Of a DNA stretch of 64,000 bases, positions 12,122 to 24,600 are shown one piece after another. This stretch comes from Daldinia sp. FL1419 (Eukaryota > Ascomycota > Sordariomycetes > Xylariales > Hypoxylaceae): assembly GCA_025201765.1 (NCBI GenBank), contig MU623379.1, positions 124,001-188,000 of the forward strand, written 5' to 3'. Made by a program: the position numbers and the translations under genes. Numbering within the stretch: the stretch's first letter is position 1; the number at the start of each line of letters is the position of its first letter. The notes beneath the pieces are model-generated. The model was not told where the DNA came from, made no database searches, and saw only the letters and a program-made list of their open reading frames with translations.

Positions 12122-14369
12122 GCGATGCCCTATGTGATCAAATCCCACAAGAGCAAAACTGCGTATGTCAATTCTTGTTGAGGTAATTACAGCCTACCTC
12201 GACTTATTGACGAGAACCCGAGTTTCTAGGATCGGCTCCCAGTCCTGGCCAGATTGGGAGCAGCGATATCCCCAAAGGAAATTCATCCTTCGGTCGCTCT
12301 CATAGTTCCGCGTTAGCTCGTCGGCGCGAACGTTTTACAAGCGTGTATGATACCCAACAGAACATAGGGTGCAACCTAGATTGCCCACAAGTTTACTTTT
12401 CTTTCCTCTTTTCCTTCGCTGCACATTACAGTTGGAGATTGATGACATTTCGACCGCATATAGCATTGGGAGGTTTCTCGACAAATAGCTTTGCTTTTAC
12501 GATGGATGAATTATCAATAAGAACATTGCTACTTTGCTGCTTAAGAGACCCCTAATTAGGCTGTATAGGGGAAAAGAGTCGTCTTTACTTTATACGATGC
12601 AATTCGGGACCGTAGGCTAAAGTTTAGATCCAATTCTCGTCCTAGTCCCAAGCGTCTAGTTTATGCTGCATCGATGATACCTGGCTTAGTCCGGGGAAAT
12701 TACGTTGCTGACGGCGAGACCAACGCGTTAACGTGTTAAGCCGAGGGCAGACGAAGCCAGTTGAGTGATAGGAAAGAGAGAGACAACTCGAGGAATGAGA
12801 GTAACGCTTATGGATGGATGGGTGGGTGGGTGGTAGGGTGAAGGGAGAGTTTTACTGCTGACCCGGCGACCAACTTCATTTATCATGTGGGAAGCGAAGG
12901 GTATTAGGAATGGTCAAGAAACGACCTCACCGCGCCTTCAAGAGCGCGATTTGCTGTACATATACGTACCTAGGCTGCGTATGATAGCTATGAAATGCGT
13001 ACGGGGTTTTTTTTTAAACCTGCGGATAACTACCTACGTACCTACTTAATGAATGATGATATGTCGACGACGACCGCAAGTTGCTTGGTGATGGTGATTG
13101 AGTGAAGTGATTGGATTGCTGTGTGATATGATTTGATAGGTTGTTTGGGGTAGGTAGGTAGGTGACAGAGTAATTAAATTATAATTACTTTATAGAATAG
13201 GGGTATGGATGGTATAGGCGTGTTTAAAGGGGGATATAATAACTAATATTAAACCATGATCTTGTACTAAAACACATATAAATATATATAGGTATATAAT
13301 AGGTATAATACCTACCTAGGCACCTTAGGTAATGAATCTTATATGTTGTATTGGGCAGGTAGGTAGGTACTCTTCAAAGGTAAATCAGGGGGATGATCTC
13401 ATTCTTTAGATGTCGTGATCCCTAGGTTAGATAGGTAGACTTACATAGGTACGGTTAGTTAATAGACGAGTAGTCTTATTAGGCAGCCTCTTCCCCACTC
13501 CCCGCTCCCCGCCTTTCTCCAGAATCACTAACCTAGACGTCGGACTACGTGTATCTGCTATGTATCTCTGTTATTATTCATCTTAGGTACGCTTTGACGT
13601 ACGACTACCTATATACCTAGGTTAGGTATCTATATTATATATATATATATATATGCCAAGGGATTATACCACTTTGACGGTTTTTACCCAAGTCTCTTAT
13701 TAAGTATCAAGATATTCCTAAGGGAGGGAGCGTATATCATATAACCGATTTATTGATTGCTTGGACCCAATCTAGTTACCTTCGTCCCTCATCATCGCAT
13801 AAAACACATCATTACTTCGTAGCATAAGGTCCTCTTCATAACATCGTCTAGATAAATCTATAAGCGACCTCGGTCGTCCCATAACCTCCCTATTGGTCGC
13901 TCCGTAAAGGAACATTATCAATTACCTAGGTAGTTAGTCAAATATCCGACCTCGTCGTTGAATCCAAGGGCATCAGTGTTGGTACAAAATGCAGGTGACA
14001 GATGCGCCTGTTCGTTGTATTGGTACATGCCTAAATTAGGTAGGTAATAAGGAATAATTCCGAGACGCCCTACGTCCCGTCTATACGTCCGGTACTCCGT
14101 CTCAGGATATCTCTTCTCTTCGCGGTGGGGCATCGTATTCGAAAAAACTCGACACTAATAGACGTCCGTCCCTTCAATGTTCTCTCATCGAAGGGGTTTA
14201 CTCTTGGTCAACTGCAATCCCGCCTTGCTTCCGCCTCGTAGCGCGGCTACATCTCCTAGAACTCTTCGGTTCACCATCGCCAGTATTGGCTACCAGAATA
14301 AGGCCTATTGTAGAAATAGTTCGGGTAGTAATCATTCTTTATGACAACGTCGACTTCCGAACCGTGGCC
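12122..14369. other. Convergent intergenic region between YAK1 and the RRM gene
   Basis: No gene was recognised in these 2.2 kb, which hold the 3' ends of two converging genes. The stretch has TAGGTA/TACCTA clusters (13015-13045, 13140-13165, 13300-13380, 13600-13630) and an (AT)n run near 13636-13654. Open frames at 12343-12555 (plus) and 13918-14133 (minus) have no recognisable protein character and probably lie in transcript tails. Confidence 0.55.
13636..13654. repeat. (AT)n microsatellite
   Basis: A short uninterrupted AT dinucleotide run in non-coding DNA, flanked by TAGGTA motifs. Confidence 0.85.
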
Positions 14370-15559
14370 CTACCTTCTAGGCTGGAAGTTTCTACCTCTG
14401 CGATTAGTGTTCCCACTCGTGCCGTTAGCCTGATTCTTAGGAACCATTGTGTCGCTATATAGACCGCTAACCCCGTTCGAGTACCCACTACTAGGCGAGT
14501 CTGTCTCCATCAGGTCGTCAAATCCCATCGACCCATCAACCACAACATTGTTACCGGCCGATCGAGTTTCATGGTCCCGCTGGGCGCGCGGTCCAGTAGG
14601 CACTGGAGGACGGTAAGCACCACCAGGCTTCAAATAAACGTGCAACGTTCTACCGTCGGCCTATTTGTATAGATCAGTTTACTATTCGCAATGCAGTACC
14701 GCTAGATTTCGGAAGCCCTACCGTCTGGTTGTTAAAAGTCTGGATCACTCGGTCCGCGCCCTCTTTGCTCTCGAAGACTATCTCAGCTATCACGATAGGA
14801 TGCGTCTTGATTAGTCGACAGCTGCTTACGAGGCCACCGACTGGGGTCATGGCGCTTTCTATATCGGCTGCGGTAGTTCCGGGTGCGAAGTTTTGTGCCA
14901 TGACAGCAAATGGTCCCGCAAGGCCTCGGATCGTTATGCCTTGTCCTGTGGGTGCCGGGCGTAGGTTCAACTGCTGTTGCGCCGCTCCGGGTGACGAGTT
15001 CGTGCGCTCGAAAGCGTTCGCAAGCCGCGATGCGCGAGTCGGCCGTGTGTTTCGTGGGGCGTTTCGGGGTCGAGGCAGCGAAGTGCCTGGCGCATGGATC
15101 CGGGCTGCTAGCGAGTTGGGGTCGTGTTGTGCTCTTGGATTCTTAGGCGAGTTATGGAGGTCATGAGTCCATTCACCGTTGATATCGCCAGCTGGATGAC
15201 GCGCCACCGATGATACTCGCTTTACAAAGGAACATATTAGTTTGTTCATAAATCTAGAGTCGAGATGGTGGCAGGAGTGCTATCATACCTTCTTCACTCC
15301 GACCCGGCTTGCAAGGGAGCCGGCAGCGGGTGCGCTCGCCCGTCTTGAGGTATCCTTCTTCTTGAAGATTCGCGCAGCAAGAGCTTCATTCTTCTTGCGC
15401 TCTCGGCCTGATCCGATTGCGTATTAGCTAACGAGCTCTCTTGTTTTGGCAACATTATAAAAATTGAAATTCATGTTCTAGGATGCTTGAATCCTTAGGT
15501 ATCGATTACCTACCAGCGTTGATAATCTTCTCAAATTCGGTGGCGTGCTCTTTCGCCAT
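14370..15559 (-). CDS. RRM-domain RNA-binding protein, possibly Yra1/ALY-like
   Basis: Four exons join in frame on the minus strand: 15514-15559, 15289-15407, 14722-15219 and 14370-14660, about 317 residues. The N-terminus (MAKEHATEFEKIINAG) leads into a basic segment (RERKKNEALAARIFKKK). A single RRM-like domain lies at about 155-240, with ITIRGLAGPFAVMAQNF, then IAEIVFESKEGADRVIQTF and TLHVYLK at its end. The C-terminus is disordered and ends in an arginine-rich tail (NRRGRNFQPRR). A basic N-terminus, central RRM and RGG-like tail recall mRNA-export adaptors such as Yra1/ALY, but I cannot assign it firmly. The start is the first ATG of exon 1. It diverges from the uL2 gene about 700 bases away. 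Confidence 0.85.
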
Positions 15560-16260
15560 TGTGACTTGGCGATATACGAAGCCTTGTGACGGATGACAAG
15601 TACTGCGATATTGGCAAACGGGGAAAGAATGATGGAATTAAGTCGTAATTGATCTATGAATTTGAAGATATAAGTTGATATGCTTTAAAAAAAGAAAAGC
15701 ACTACAAGAGCGATTTAAAACAAGTTGGTGGGAGTTGAAGGTGATTGATAGGGAAGTGAAATCAATTAATTACGGGCGAAGTTGAATGAACTTTGTAGGA
15801 GCGCGAACTTTAAACTTGATGCAGGGGTTGGCGCGTCACTTTCTTTTCCCATCAACTTTCAATCAGGTAGCTACAATCAGAGGACAAGGGCGGGTTTTTG
15901 AATGTGTAAAGCCATCTGTGGCTTATCTTTTTCTTTGTACTCGTGTAACTAGGTACCTATGTAGCTACCTGATCTAGTTTAGTACCTATTCATAGTGGAG
16001 TTTTGAGAAACGTTAGTTACGTAAACAAGCGTTCAAGCACATTAGGTAAGCTGGTAGAGAAGAAAAAAGGTACGTACTCGAAGCGATTAGGGTCAAGCAG
16101 CTAGGCAAGCCCGCAAACCCACACAATCTTCTTCTGCATCGAGGGAAAATTATCGGCTCTCTAACTTTGGGAGATTCTTCCAATTTTCTTCAATTACCCA
16201 AACAACCCATACATCCATTCTCTCTTCAACATCACGAATTACGCAAATTAGACCGGCACC
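15560..16260. other. Divergent promoter region between the RRM gene and uL2
   Basis: These 700 bases separate two start codons on opposite strands. I see CT/AC-rich leader sequence before the uL2 start and a few TAGGTACCTA motifs near 15950-15980, and no gene. Confidence 0.55.
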
Positions 16261-17301
16261 ATGGGTCGCGTGGTATGTTTGATATTGCTTTTTAATTCAC
16301 TGGTATTATTGCGACTGACGAGATTTCAATGAATAGATTCGTAACCAGAGAAAGGGTAACGGCGGTATCTTTAGTAAGTATCCCAACGCCCATCTTCTTT
16401 TTTTTTTTTCGCAACAGATTATTCAACGGTCCAACACTCGGAATTTCCCATCGAATGCGAACGACCTCATTCTATTCCTCTCTAATTCGCTCTATACGAA
16501 TAATACAACTTACCTTTGATTTCTTCTAGCCGCCAACACCCGCCTACGCAAGGCCCCGGCCAAGTTCCGTTCCCTCGACTACGCTGAGCGCCATGGTTAC
16601 GTACGAGGTGTAATCAAGGAGATCATCCACGACCCTGGTCGTGGTGCTCCTCTCGCCCGAGTTGTCTTCCGCTCCCCCTACAAGTTCAAGCAGATCACCG
16701 AGACCTTCATCGCCAACGAGGGTATGTACACCGGTCAATTCATCTACGCTGGAAAGAACGCCGCTCTTACCGTCGGCAACGTCCTCCCCCTCGCCTCCAT
16801 GCCCGAAGGTACCGTCATCTCCAACGTCGAGGAGAAGGTTGGTGACCGAGGAACTCTTGGTCGCACTTCCGGCAACTACATCACCGTCGTCGGCCACAAC
16901 CCCGACGAGGGCAAGACCCGAATCAAGCTCCCTTCGGGTGCCAAGAAGGTTATCTCCAGCAGCTCGCGAGGAATGATCGGTATTGTTGCTGGTGGTGGCC
17001 GAACAGACAAGCCTCTCCTGAAGGCTTCGCGTGCCAAGCATAAGTTCGCCGTCAAGCGTAACAGCTGGCCCAAGACTCGTGGTGTTGCCATGAACCCTGT
17101 CGACCATCCTCACGGTGGTGTAAGTAGAATTGGTAGTCTGGGGATGTTCTTCTTGATGCTAATGCAACTTGCTAGGGTAACCACCAACATATTGGTAAAG
17201 CCTCTACGATTTCCCGATACGCGGCGCAAGGTCAAAAGGCGGGTCTCATCGCAGCCAGACGGACAGGTCTGCTGCGTGGTACCCAGAAGACGAAGGAGTA
17301 A
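16261..17301 (+). CDS. RPL2: Cytosolic 60S ribosomal protein uL2 (L8/RPL2)
   Basis: Four exons join in frame: 16261-16272, 16337-16373, 16530-17119 and 17176-17301, giving 254 residues, the usual length for eukaryotic uL2. Exon 1 has only four codons (MGRV) and exon 2 about twelve, so two introns sit at the very 5' end, a common arrangement in fungal ribosomal protein genes. Recognisable segments are MGRVIRNQRKG, YAERHGYVRG, the RGVAMNPVDHPHGGGNHQHIGK loop near the C-terminus that carries the histidine important for the peptidyl-transferase region, and a basic end (LLRGTQKTKE). Codon choice in the main exon is strongly biased to C-ending codons, as expected for high expression. The 189-codon frame on the opposite strand is a shadow of this gene. 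Confidence 0.97.
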
Positions 17302-17974
17302 AATGGGTTTCTCCAGGTCATGGTTCATCACGGCGGTTGGAGTTTTACTTGATTGCACTTTGCATCTCTCTAGGTACTTGGCGAGCTACGATATGAGATA
17401 GGCTCAATGGAAGTACCCGGCATCAGATTCTTTCTGCACTTCTGCACATAATTATCAGTTGTCACCCCCTTTCGTGAAACTAGTGAAAGCTGAGATATAA
17501 GAGAGAACGCCGTTACGAAGGATTTGCTGCATGGATGGTAATGCCTAGGTCAACGCTCCTAGGCATACTAGATACTTCGTACAATGTAGGGTTTAGTGGA
17601 GATCCTATTCCAAAAAGAAATGAATTCCGATCCCAAAAATTTCGCGTGACGGCGGTTGGCGAATGGAACCATACGTAGCCGTATGTAAACAGGCCTACGT
17701 CTATACTCAGTAGAGCATGATATCATACGATTGAGAGACTAGGTTCGTAGCTTTGATCAAAACAAGTTTAAAATAATCGAGGGGTGGCAAACCTTTTTTT
17801 TTTCCTTTTTTTTTCCTGTATAAATCTTACACACATGAAATATTCTGTCATTTCTCCCTCGGGCTTCATTCAAAGGATGCTGATATTTCCTTATTAACAG
17901 CGCGTGTGAGATTTTAATTAGATACGATCATCATCCAAGTAATACTGAGGTAGCTACCTAGGTACCTGCCTAGG

Positions 17975-17982
17975 TATATAAG
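17975..17982 (+). promoter_or_regulatory. Candidate TATA element for adenosine kinase
   Basis: TATATAAG lies 65 bases ahead of the first in-frame ATG (18040) and about 310 bases ahead of the conventional start at 18286. If it works at the usual fungal spacing, transcripts would include the upstream ATG. Confidence 0.5.
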
Positions 17983-18008
17983 ACAGAAGGCACAAAAGGT
18001 ACAATAGT

Positions 18009-18040
18009 GAGGAAAGAGGTAGGAAAGAGGTAGGAAAGAA
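18009..18040 (+). repeat. Triplicated GGAAAGAGGTA unit in the adenosine kinase promoter
   Basis: Three tandem copies of an 11-base purine-rich unit (the last one partial), ending exactly at the upstream ATG at 18040. Whether it is functional or just a simple repeat cannot be told. Confidence 0.7.
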
Positions 18041-18285
18041 TGCCGTTCTCCACCTACCTTCCCTCCGGGCTGATCCCTCGGACAATTTCAAAAGCGCTAC
18101 GGTCTTATAATAACCCCACTAACACCACCCACGTCGCTTCCTACGCTTGTGCTTGTGTAGCTGTCCCGCTCTCTTATAAAATCTCACCCCGCCAAAATAA
18201 GGGTCTTTCTACCTTGACACAACCGTCAAACTTTGCACCTTCATCTACCATACCTACCACCACACGACCACGCCTGAAATCTACG

Positions 18286-19724
18286 ATGGCTGCCAACAAG
18301 GAATACGTGCTCCTAGCTTTAGGGAACCCTCTTCTGGGTAAGTCGGTACCTATTTTCTTCTTCTTCTAACGATGACAGCGCAATTAGGCATCTTAGTGGG
18401 GGCGTTGAGGTTGAGGGGTGAAAGTCGAGCTCGCTTCGATTTTCGAGTGCACCCTGATGGTGTCTAAGCTAGAACGACTAACAAGATCACTCCTGAAGAG
18501 TAAAGCTATGGTACAAGTGTAGCCTAAGTTCCTCCGGAAGAGAAAAAGACCTTCTGCTACTTCGGCCGAGCTTACGCTAATATGTGTCGGGGCCGATTTT
18601 TAGATATCCAGGCCCAAGGCAGCGAAGAGCTCCTCAAGAAGTACAACCTAAAGGCCAACGATGCGATCCTAGCCGAGCCCTCGCATATTCCTATCTATGA
18701 GGAACTGCTAAACAACCACGATGCCAAGCTGATTGCCGGTGGTGCCGCCCAGAACACGGCTCGTGGAGCTGCTTACGTTCTTCCCCCTAACAGCGTCGTC
18801 TACCTAGGTGGTGTCGGTAACGACAAGTATGCTGATATCCTCCGCGACGCCGTCAAGCAGGTCGGCCTGAGGGTTGAGTACCGTGTCGACCCCAATGCCC
18901 CTACCGGCAGGTGTGGTGCTATCATCACTGGCCACAACAGAAGCTTGGTTACCGACCTTGCTGCCGCTAACCTCTACAATATCGACCATCTTAAGAGCCC
19001 TCAGATCTGGGAGCTCGCCAAGAATGCCGAATTCTACTATATCGGTGGTTTCCACTTCACTGGTACTTTTATCCCCTTCTTTAATGCATTCCCAGACAGA
19101 ACACTAACAGTTCGTAGTTTGCCCCCCTGCTATCCAGGCTCTTGGTGAGGAAGCTGCCGCCAACAACAAGACCTTCATCATCAACATGAGCGCTCCCTTC
19201 ATCGCCGAATTCTTCAAGGACCCTCTGGACGCCTCAGCTCCATACTGGGACTACGTCATCTGCAACGAATCCGAGGCTGCCGCCTACGCTCGCTCGCACT
19301 CTCTATCTGTCCCCGAGACCGATATTCCAGGTATCGCCAAGGCTCTTGCCAACTTGCCCAAGGCCAATACCAAGAAGCCCCGTGTCGCCGTCATTACCCA
19401 GGGCACCCTCCCCACAGTTGTTGCTATCCAAGGCCAGGACGAGGTTAAGCAGTTCCCCGTCCACGCTATTGACGAATCCAAGATTACCGATACCAACGGT
19501 GCCGGTGACGCCTTCGCTGGTGGTTTCGTCGCCGGTCTCGTTCAAGGCAAGTCCCTCGAGGAGAGCATCGATATCGGCCAGTGGCTCGCGCGCCTAAGCA
19601 TCCAGGAATTGGGTCCTTCGTAAGTCCCCCGAGTTTTTTTTTTTTTTTTTTTTATATCAACGAGTCATTGCTGACCAGCTACAGATACCCTTTCCCCAAG
19701 CAGACCTACCAACCTTCCTCCTAA
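18286..19724 (+). CDS. ADO1: Adenosine kinase (PfkB family)
   Basis: Four exons join in frame: 18286-18337, 18604-19062, 19118-19619 and 19685-19724, about 350 residues. It phosphorylates adenosine to AMP with ATP, recycling the adenosine released in the methyl cycle. The N-terminus reads LLALGNPLLDIQ. PfkB signature 1 is GGAAQNTARGAAYVLP, the substrate region is GGVGNDKYADIL, and PfkB signature 2 is DTNGAGDAFAGGFVAG, with the catalytic Asp after GAG. The first intron is long (266 bases) and starts just after residue 17. I chose ATG 18286 because the family starts close to the LENPLLD segment. An ATG at 18040 is in frame with no stop between, and would add 82 residues rich in S, T, R and K with no acidic residue. 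Confidence 0.94.
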
Positions 19725-21665
19725 ATTACTATCCTCCTGAGAAGACAGTGACAAGAGATCTGTCGATACCAGCAACACCCCGGTGGCAACACCAAACAAG
19801 CTTTGTCGTTACTCAACTTGGCGCAAAGGTCGGCGTTCTCGGGAAGAAAATTAGGACAAGGACGGGGTAAGCAAGAAAGATTACGATTACATTTTCAACA
19901 GGCGGTGGGAGGGGAACCATTTTACTGCATTTACAAGAGCGAAGCGAGCCAAAAAGAAAGGATCAAGTGGGAGGTCGCAAGATATATCCTCCATCTTTTT
20001 CATCTACTGGGTTTCAACAACTGGAGGACATTATATATTTTCTTGTCTCTTGTTGTTTTTCTATGTATCATTGAAAATCTCTTCCTTCGTATCGCCCCCC
20101 CGAGAGAGGGCTGTATGATGGGCGGTGGCTAGTATTATTACCCCTACTGGCCCCGGCCGTTGGAATGTCGATTGTCGATTGTCGATAGTGGCCTTTCGTA
20201 TACAAACGTAGAAAATATAAGCCACGTCTTACGACTATATTGTGTTTATATATCAAGTTGTGATACATCGTTGAGGATGGGGTCGTAGGATATCTGCTAC
20301 CTGCGGCAATAGCAACGGCAAGGCATATTTTCTTCGTACATACTGATTACGAGAGAATGTATCTAAACAAGTTACAAGTAACATGAGTTTCCGTCATGCC
20401 CTAGGTGCATTCCTAGCATTGATATCAAACCTGGTCAAAGAAGCTTTGAATATCAAATTACCGAGTAATCCGATACATTATCGAATTCCACACGACAAAA
20501 CACAACAGCCATCACAATAGTCGCTACTAAGAAGTTTATTTTAACACACGGCTAAAAACCATCATCTTCTCTATTACGCTAGCTACTAAGTGCCCTTTCT
20601 AGCTCAGGGGCGCGAGACCAATTACAACAAGGCGGAAACTCGCAGCAGATGGCGAAGCAACTAAAATATGAAATCAGGTAAACTAGACCCTAGCAAAGGG
20701 GGAGCATTTGTTCCACATTTCCTGCTAAGTAAAAAAAAAAGCACACGCAAGTAACCAAAACAAACGTTGCGGCAACGCGGGCTGTTCCTTGATCGGGAAG
20801 AATATGCTGTGCTACCAGACCTTGGGGTCTAGAGTCGATCCGAAACTGTGTCTTCCCGATATGGAAAAGAAGCAATACCTACTCAGCCCTATCTCTTCCA
20901 AGGATTTGGAGTTCCCCCCTCCCTTTTAGCCCTAGTGGTTTCCCCCAAGGACCGAATATGGATGTTAGACAGTAGCTTGGGTCGCAAGCGAAGACCATGG
21001 CGGTGTATTGGGTAAGCTGTGCTAGATCTCAAGGAGAAATGGTGGATGCCGAAAAGACATGTATGAAGAGGACTGAACTCATTCTTTGTTCGCTAAATCA
21101 TCGCACTTTAAAGGAGAGTCACGTCGCTGGCGACACGGGCTTCCCACGCCTGGCGCCTATCATTCTTCCCCGTGGGGGTATTACGTTTGCTGCTCTCAAG
21201 CCGGATAATACCCGTTAATCCACTAGCCGTGCCTTCGGGGTCTTATACTTAAATATAGTTGCACACGGAGGGTAAGCTGCCACGGATATGACTGTCCCAT
21301 TGTGCACTTTGGTGTTTTCTTATGCCACCTATAGCAGTATCAGATATTGCTAACTCGTCTCAGTTATGCCAATATGTCGTCTAGGTAGCTAGGAATGCCC
21401 GTCGACATATCCTCCTATCTTTCGAGAAGATGCAAGGACAGGGTGCGTCTTAAAGTAGATGGAGATCCTATTGCACAAGTATTACTCTTGATTCATAGCC
21501 TGGCTTATCGCAAGCCAGTTCCCGGGGACGCAGGTCTGAGAAGTGGTAAGGCACGAAACGGGTCGAAGAACTAGGCTCCCTTGGTAGTGCTTCCTAGGCA
21601 ATTTCCATTGATTGTAATCCACTTGGCTATCCAAAGCGGATATGAAAATAGGCCAACCGAAATCA
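19725..21665. other. Convergent intergenic region, adenosine kinase to EST1-like
   Basis: About 1.9 kb holding the 3' tails of both genes. It contains a short tandem repeat TGTCGAT x3 at 20166-20186. Frames at 19803-20132 and 20997-21218 have no recognisable domain. I see no further gene. Confidence 0.55.
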
Positions 21666-24600
21666 TCAATTGTTGCGTTGTTTCTGTTTTTTAAGAAGCG
21701 CAGACCCTAAGACCTGGCGCTCATAATCGTAAGAGTCATTTTCAGTGCCTAGAACATTCTCAACCTGATTTTGGTAATGCGCATGGACATCCTTGCTCTT
21801 GTATCCTGCACCAAGACGGCCAAATGGAGCACTGGTATTGTAGCTACCATTAGATAATACCGCATCAGGAGGGCCGTCTAGAGGCGCGGCGGGGGTGCCG
21901 CCATACAAGTTACTTGAATACGAAAAGGCGAGGGTCGAACCACTTCTTGTAGGTTCCTGGAGCCAAGGGGATTGTGGCTGCTGAACCGGCGTAGGTGGAC
22001 CGGGAGCTTTACGTCTCGATACTAAACCCTGCGATCCCGGAGGTAGAACGGCTACCGGATCGATATTGCCGGGACTTGAGGTGTTCTTGGGCTGGCTACG
22101 AGGTTCTTGAAATCCACTATACGTTCCGATTGGCTTGCCGGTCCAATTTGGCCCAGGAGAACTTTGCGGATTAGACATAGCCGCAAGCTGACTAGCAGAA
22201 CGCTCCATGGAGTTCGAGCCAATGCTAAGTCCGAGGTTGCTCAGATAGGGCGAGCCGGACCCCGGGGCGTATGGCGAACCAGACGTTCCGGGTGTCGACC
22301 TTTGAGTCCCCAAATAAGGACTATTAGCCATGCGACCTACAGTATTATCCGAAGACTGCATGTCATTAGGCATTAACCCATGTTGGGCAAACAAAGCAGA
22401 CGTTAGGCTATCAAGGACCGCGGTTCGTGATGCCTCAAGTGAGTCACGAGAGCCTTTACTTTCATGACGATTCAAAGCTGGCGAAGGTGCCATCACTCTT
22501 CCTGGCCCAAAGACTTGGGCTTGGCGCGCGCCCGTAGCTAGACCGTCAAGATAAGAAGACGGTTCAAGGCTGTCCAATTGACCGTGAACACTCCTAGGTA
22601 TGTAATCGCCATCAGTGGACAATTGATTATTCGATTGGCTAGTAGAACGATGTGGGGTTGGTTTATAGAAATAACCCCATGGAAGACTAGGGATAGTCTT
22701 GGATGCCGGAGAAGGCTGTGCAGACGTATGCTCTGAATTAGCACCCAATTGACCGAAAATATCGTTTGCTGTAGTAGTATTCATGCCATAGCTTGTATCA
22801 GCTTGTGTCTGGCTCGACTGAGGTCTGCTATCTTCGGTAGGATCCAGAAGCTTATTAACCATGTTGACCATTTCACTATCCCCGCTAAGGTCTGTATCAA
22901 GAAGCGAAAATGGGGCTTGCTCGTCGACCGACTTCCCTTTATCAGGTTGGCGTTGCATCTCGGGGTCTACGTCGCCATCATCGCTATATGATAGCTTTTC
23001 GTCCTCTACAGCAATCTCTGGGCTTGCAGGCCCAGAATCTTTCTGTGCTGGACTATCCGGCTTCGGTTTCGCGTTGCCGAGTTTAAGTTTGTTCAGCATA
23101 CGTAACATGATCACTTCGCTGATAGGAACTTTCTGGGAAGGTCCGTCGGTGAAATCCCAGCATTCAACATCCTGTCCCTCATGCTGTCTAAGAGCCACAA
23201 CGAGAGGACAAGCCGGACTATTAGACAGCAAAACACCGCAATATACGATGTCCCTAATACGCCAAACCGTTTCCGTATCAGGTCGGTACTGGCAACCAGA
23301 GGCCCTTTGACGCGGTTTGCGAGACTTGGACTTCTTGGGTGAGCTAGGCCTTAATAAATCCTTCAATTGTATAAATAGCGGCAAATTGTCATTGGCAAAA
23401 GGTCTAAGTCCGAGCGCCTCCACGTCCTCCGGAAGTAGGTACTTAGACGGGGTTGTGATGGCAACTTGGTCAGTTATTGCGTTGAGTAGAGTCAACGTGT
23501 CGGCTAGGAGCCTGTACGCATCACTAGCATACGGTTCCAAAAATTCCCGATAGTTATTAATATCAGTCTGAGAAACATAGATCCACGAAATATAGATACG
23601 GATAAACGGGAAAAGTCGTGCTAAGAGCGGACTAAAACAGATAGGACTCTCTGCAGAGTCTCGGCCATCGAATTGTCCCTTGGGGGCTGGGGACGTTGCA
23701 GATTCATTCAGCAAGCCCGCCTTTAAAACTCGAAGTAGGACGACGAGTGTACGAATATTGAATCGGAGTAAAAATTGGGCGGATTGAGAGCCTTGTATAG
23801 TCCAAGAAGCTTTGGATCGCAGTCAGTATACAGAAGTAATAGTGGGGATACCTCCGATAAACTTACCCCTTACTTTCTCCAGAGCAACGTCATATGCCGC
23901 GATACTAATAAAAGTCATTCTTCGTAAAACGGCGCCGTCGGTATCAGATTTCATGGTCATCTCTACGCGATGTAAAACTTCCTCTTCTAGCTCGGTTTGC
24001 TGGGAGAAGGGCTCCCCTTGAAAAAAATACGCATGTAATCGGAGGAACCAAGTAACCATGGTCTCGCTCGGATCTTTAGGTCCTTTGCGAGCGGCAGAAG
24101 AAGTTTCTAGGCCCTTGAATTCTCGTTCAAGGTTAGTGATACCTAGCTGGTGCGGTTTGGCGATGCAGATAGAACGGTGAAAATGATAGACGATGTCAAG
24201 ATGCCGAGCTTGAAGTTGATAGAGTACGGCCAGTTGGTGGTGAGCAGAGCCATCATCAGGGTCAATGGCATTTGCTAGACCATAATACTCCAAAGCCTTG
24301 TCAAAATTCGTACTGGAATTCGAAAGCTTCTCAGTCATCTGGCATCGGTATCTGACTAGGTCACCGAGATGAACCAGGGTGATCTGACACGACTTTAGAA
24401 TCATTGCACGGAGCCGAGAAGGAGGCGTCGAGTCGGGGGGCGGGATCGCTTCTGGTTCGATATCTGTACCATGTGCAACCTGATGAAGTTGCGGGATATA
24501 GAACCGCCCGGACAATCTTTGGATATAAACGCGGTAAAACGATTGGGATGTCCTCAAAAACCCCCGGTACTGCTTCTCCAACTTCCTTCTCACGACGACT

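Larger units (their letters stand above)
17302..18285. other. Upstream region of adenosine kinase
   Basis: This region holds the uL2 3' tail and then the adenosine kinase promoter. It contains T-rich runs near 17793-17815, a TAGCTACCTAGGTACC cluster near 17950, a TATATAAG element at 17975-17982, three GGAAAGAGGTA-type repeats at 18009-18040, and an ATG at 18040 in frame with the kinase. The stretch 18040-18285 has no stop in that frame. Confidence 0.6.

Noticed and set aside
12343..12555. 70-codon plus frame downstream of YAK1
   Set aside because: It lies in the 3' tail, is T-rich and has no recognisable domain.
16544..17113. 189-codon minus-strand frame
   Set aside because: It is the shadow of the codon-biased uL2 exon and has no splice or family support.
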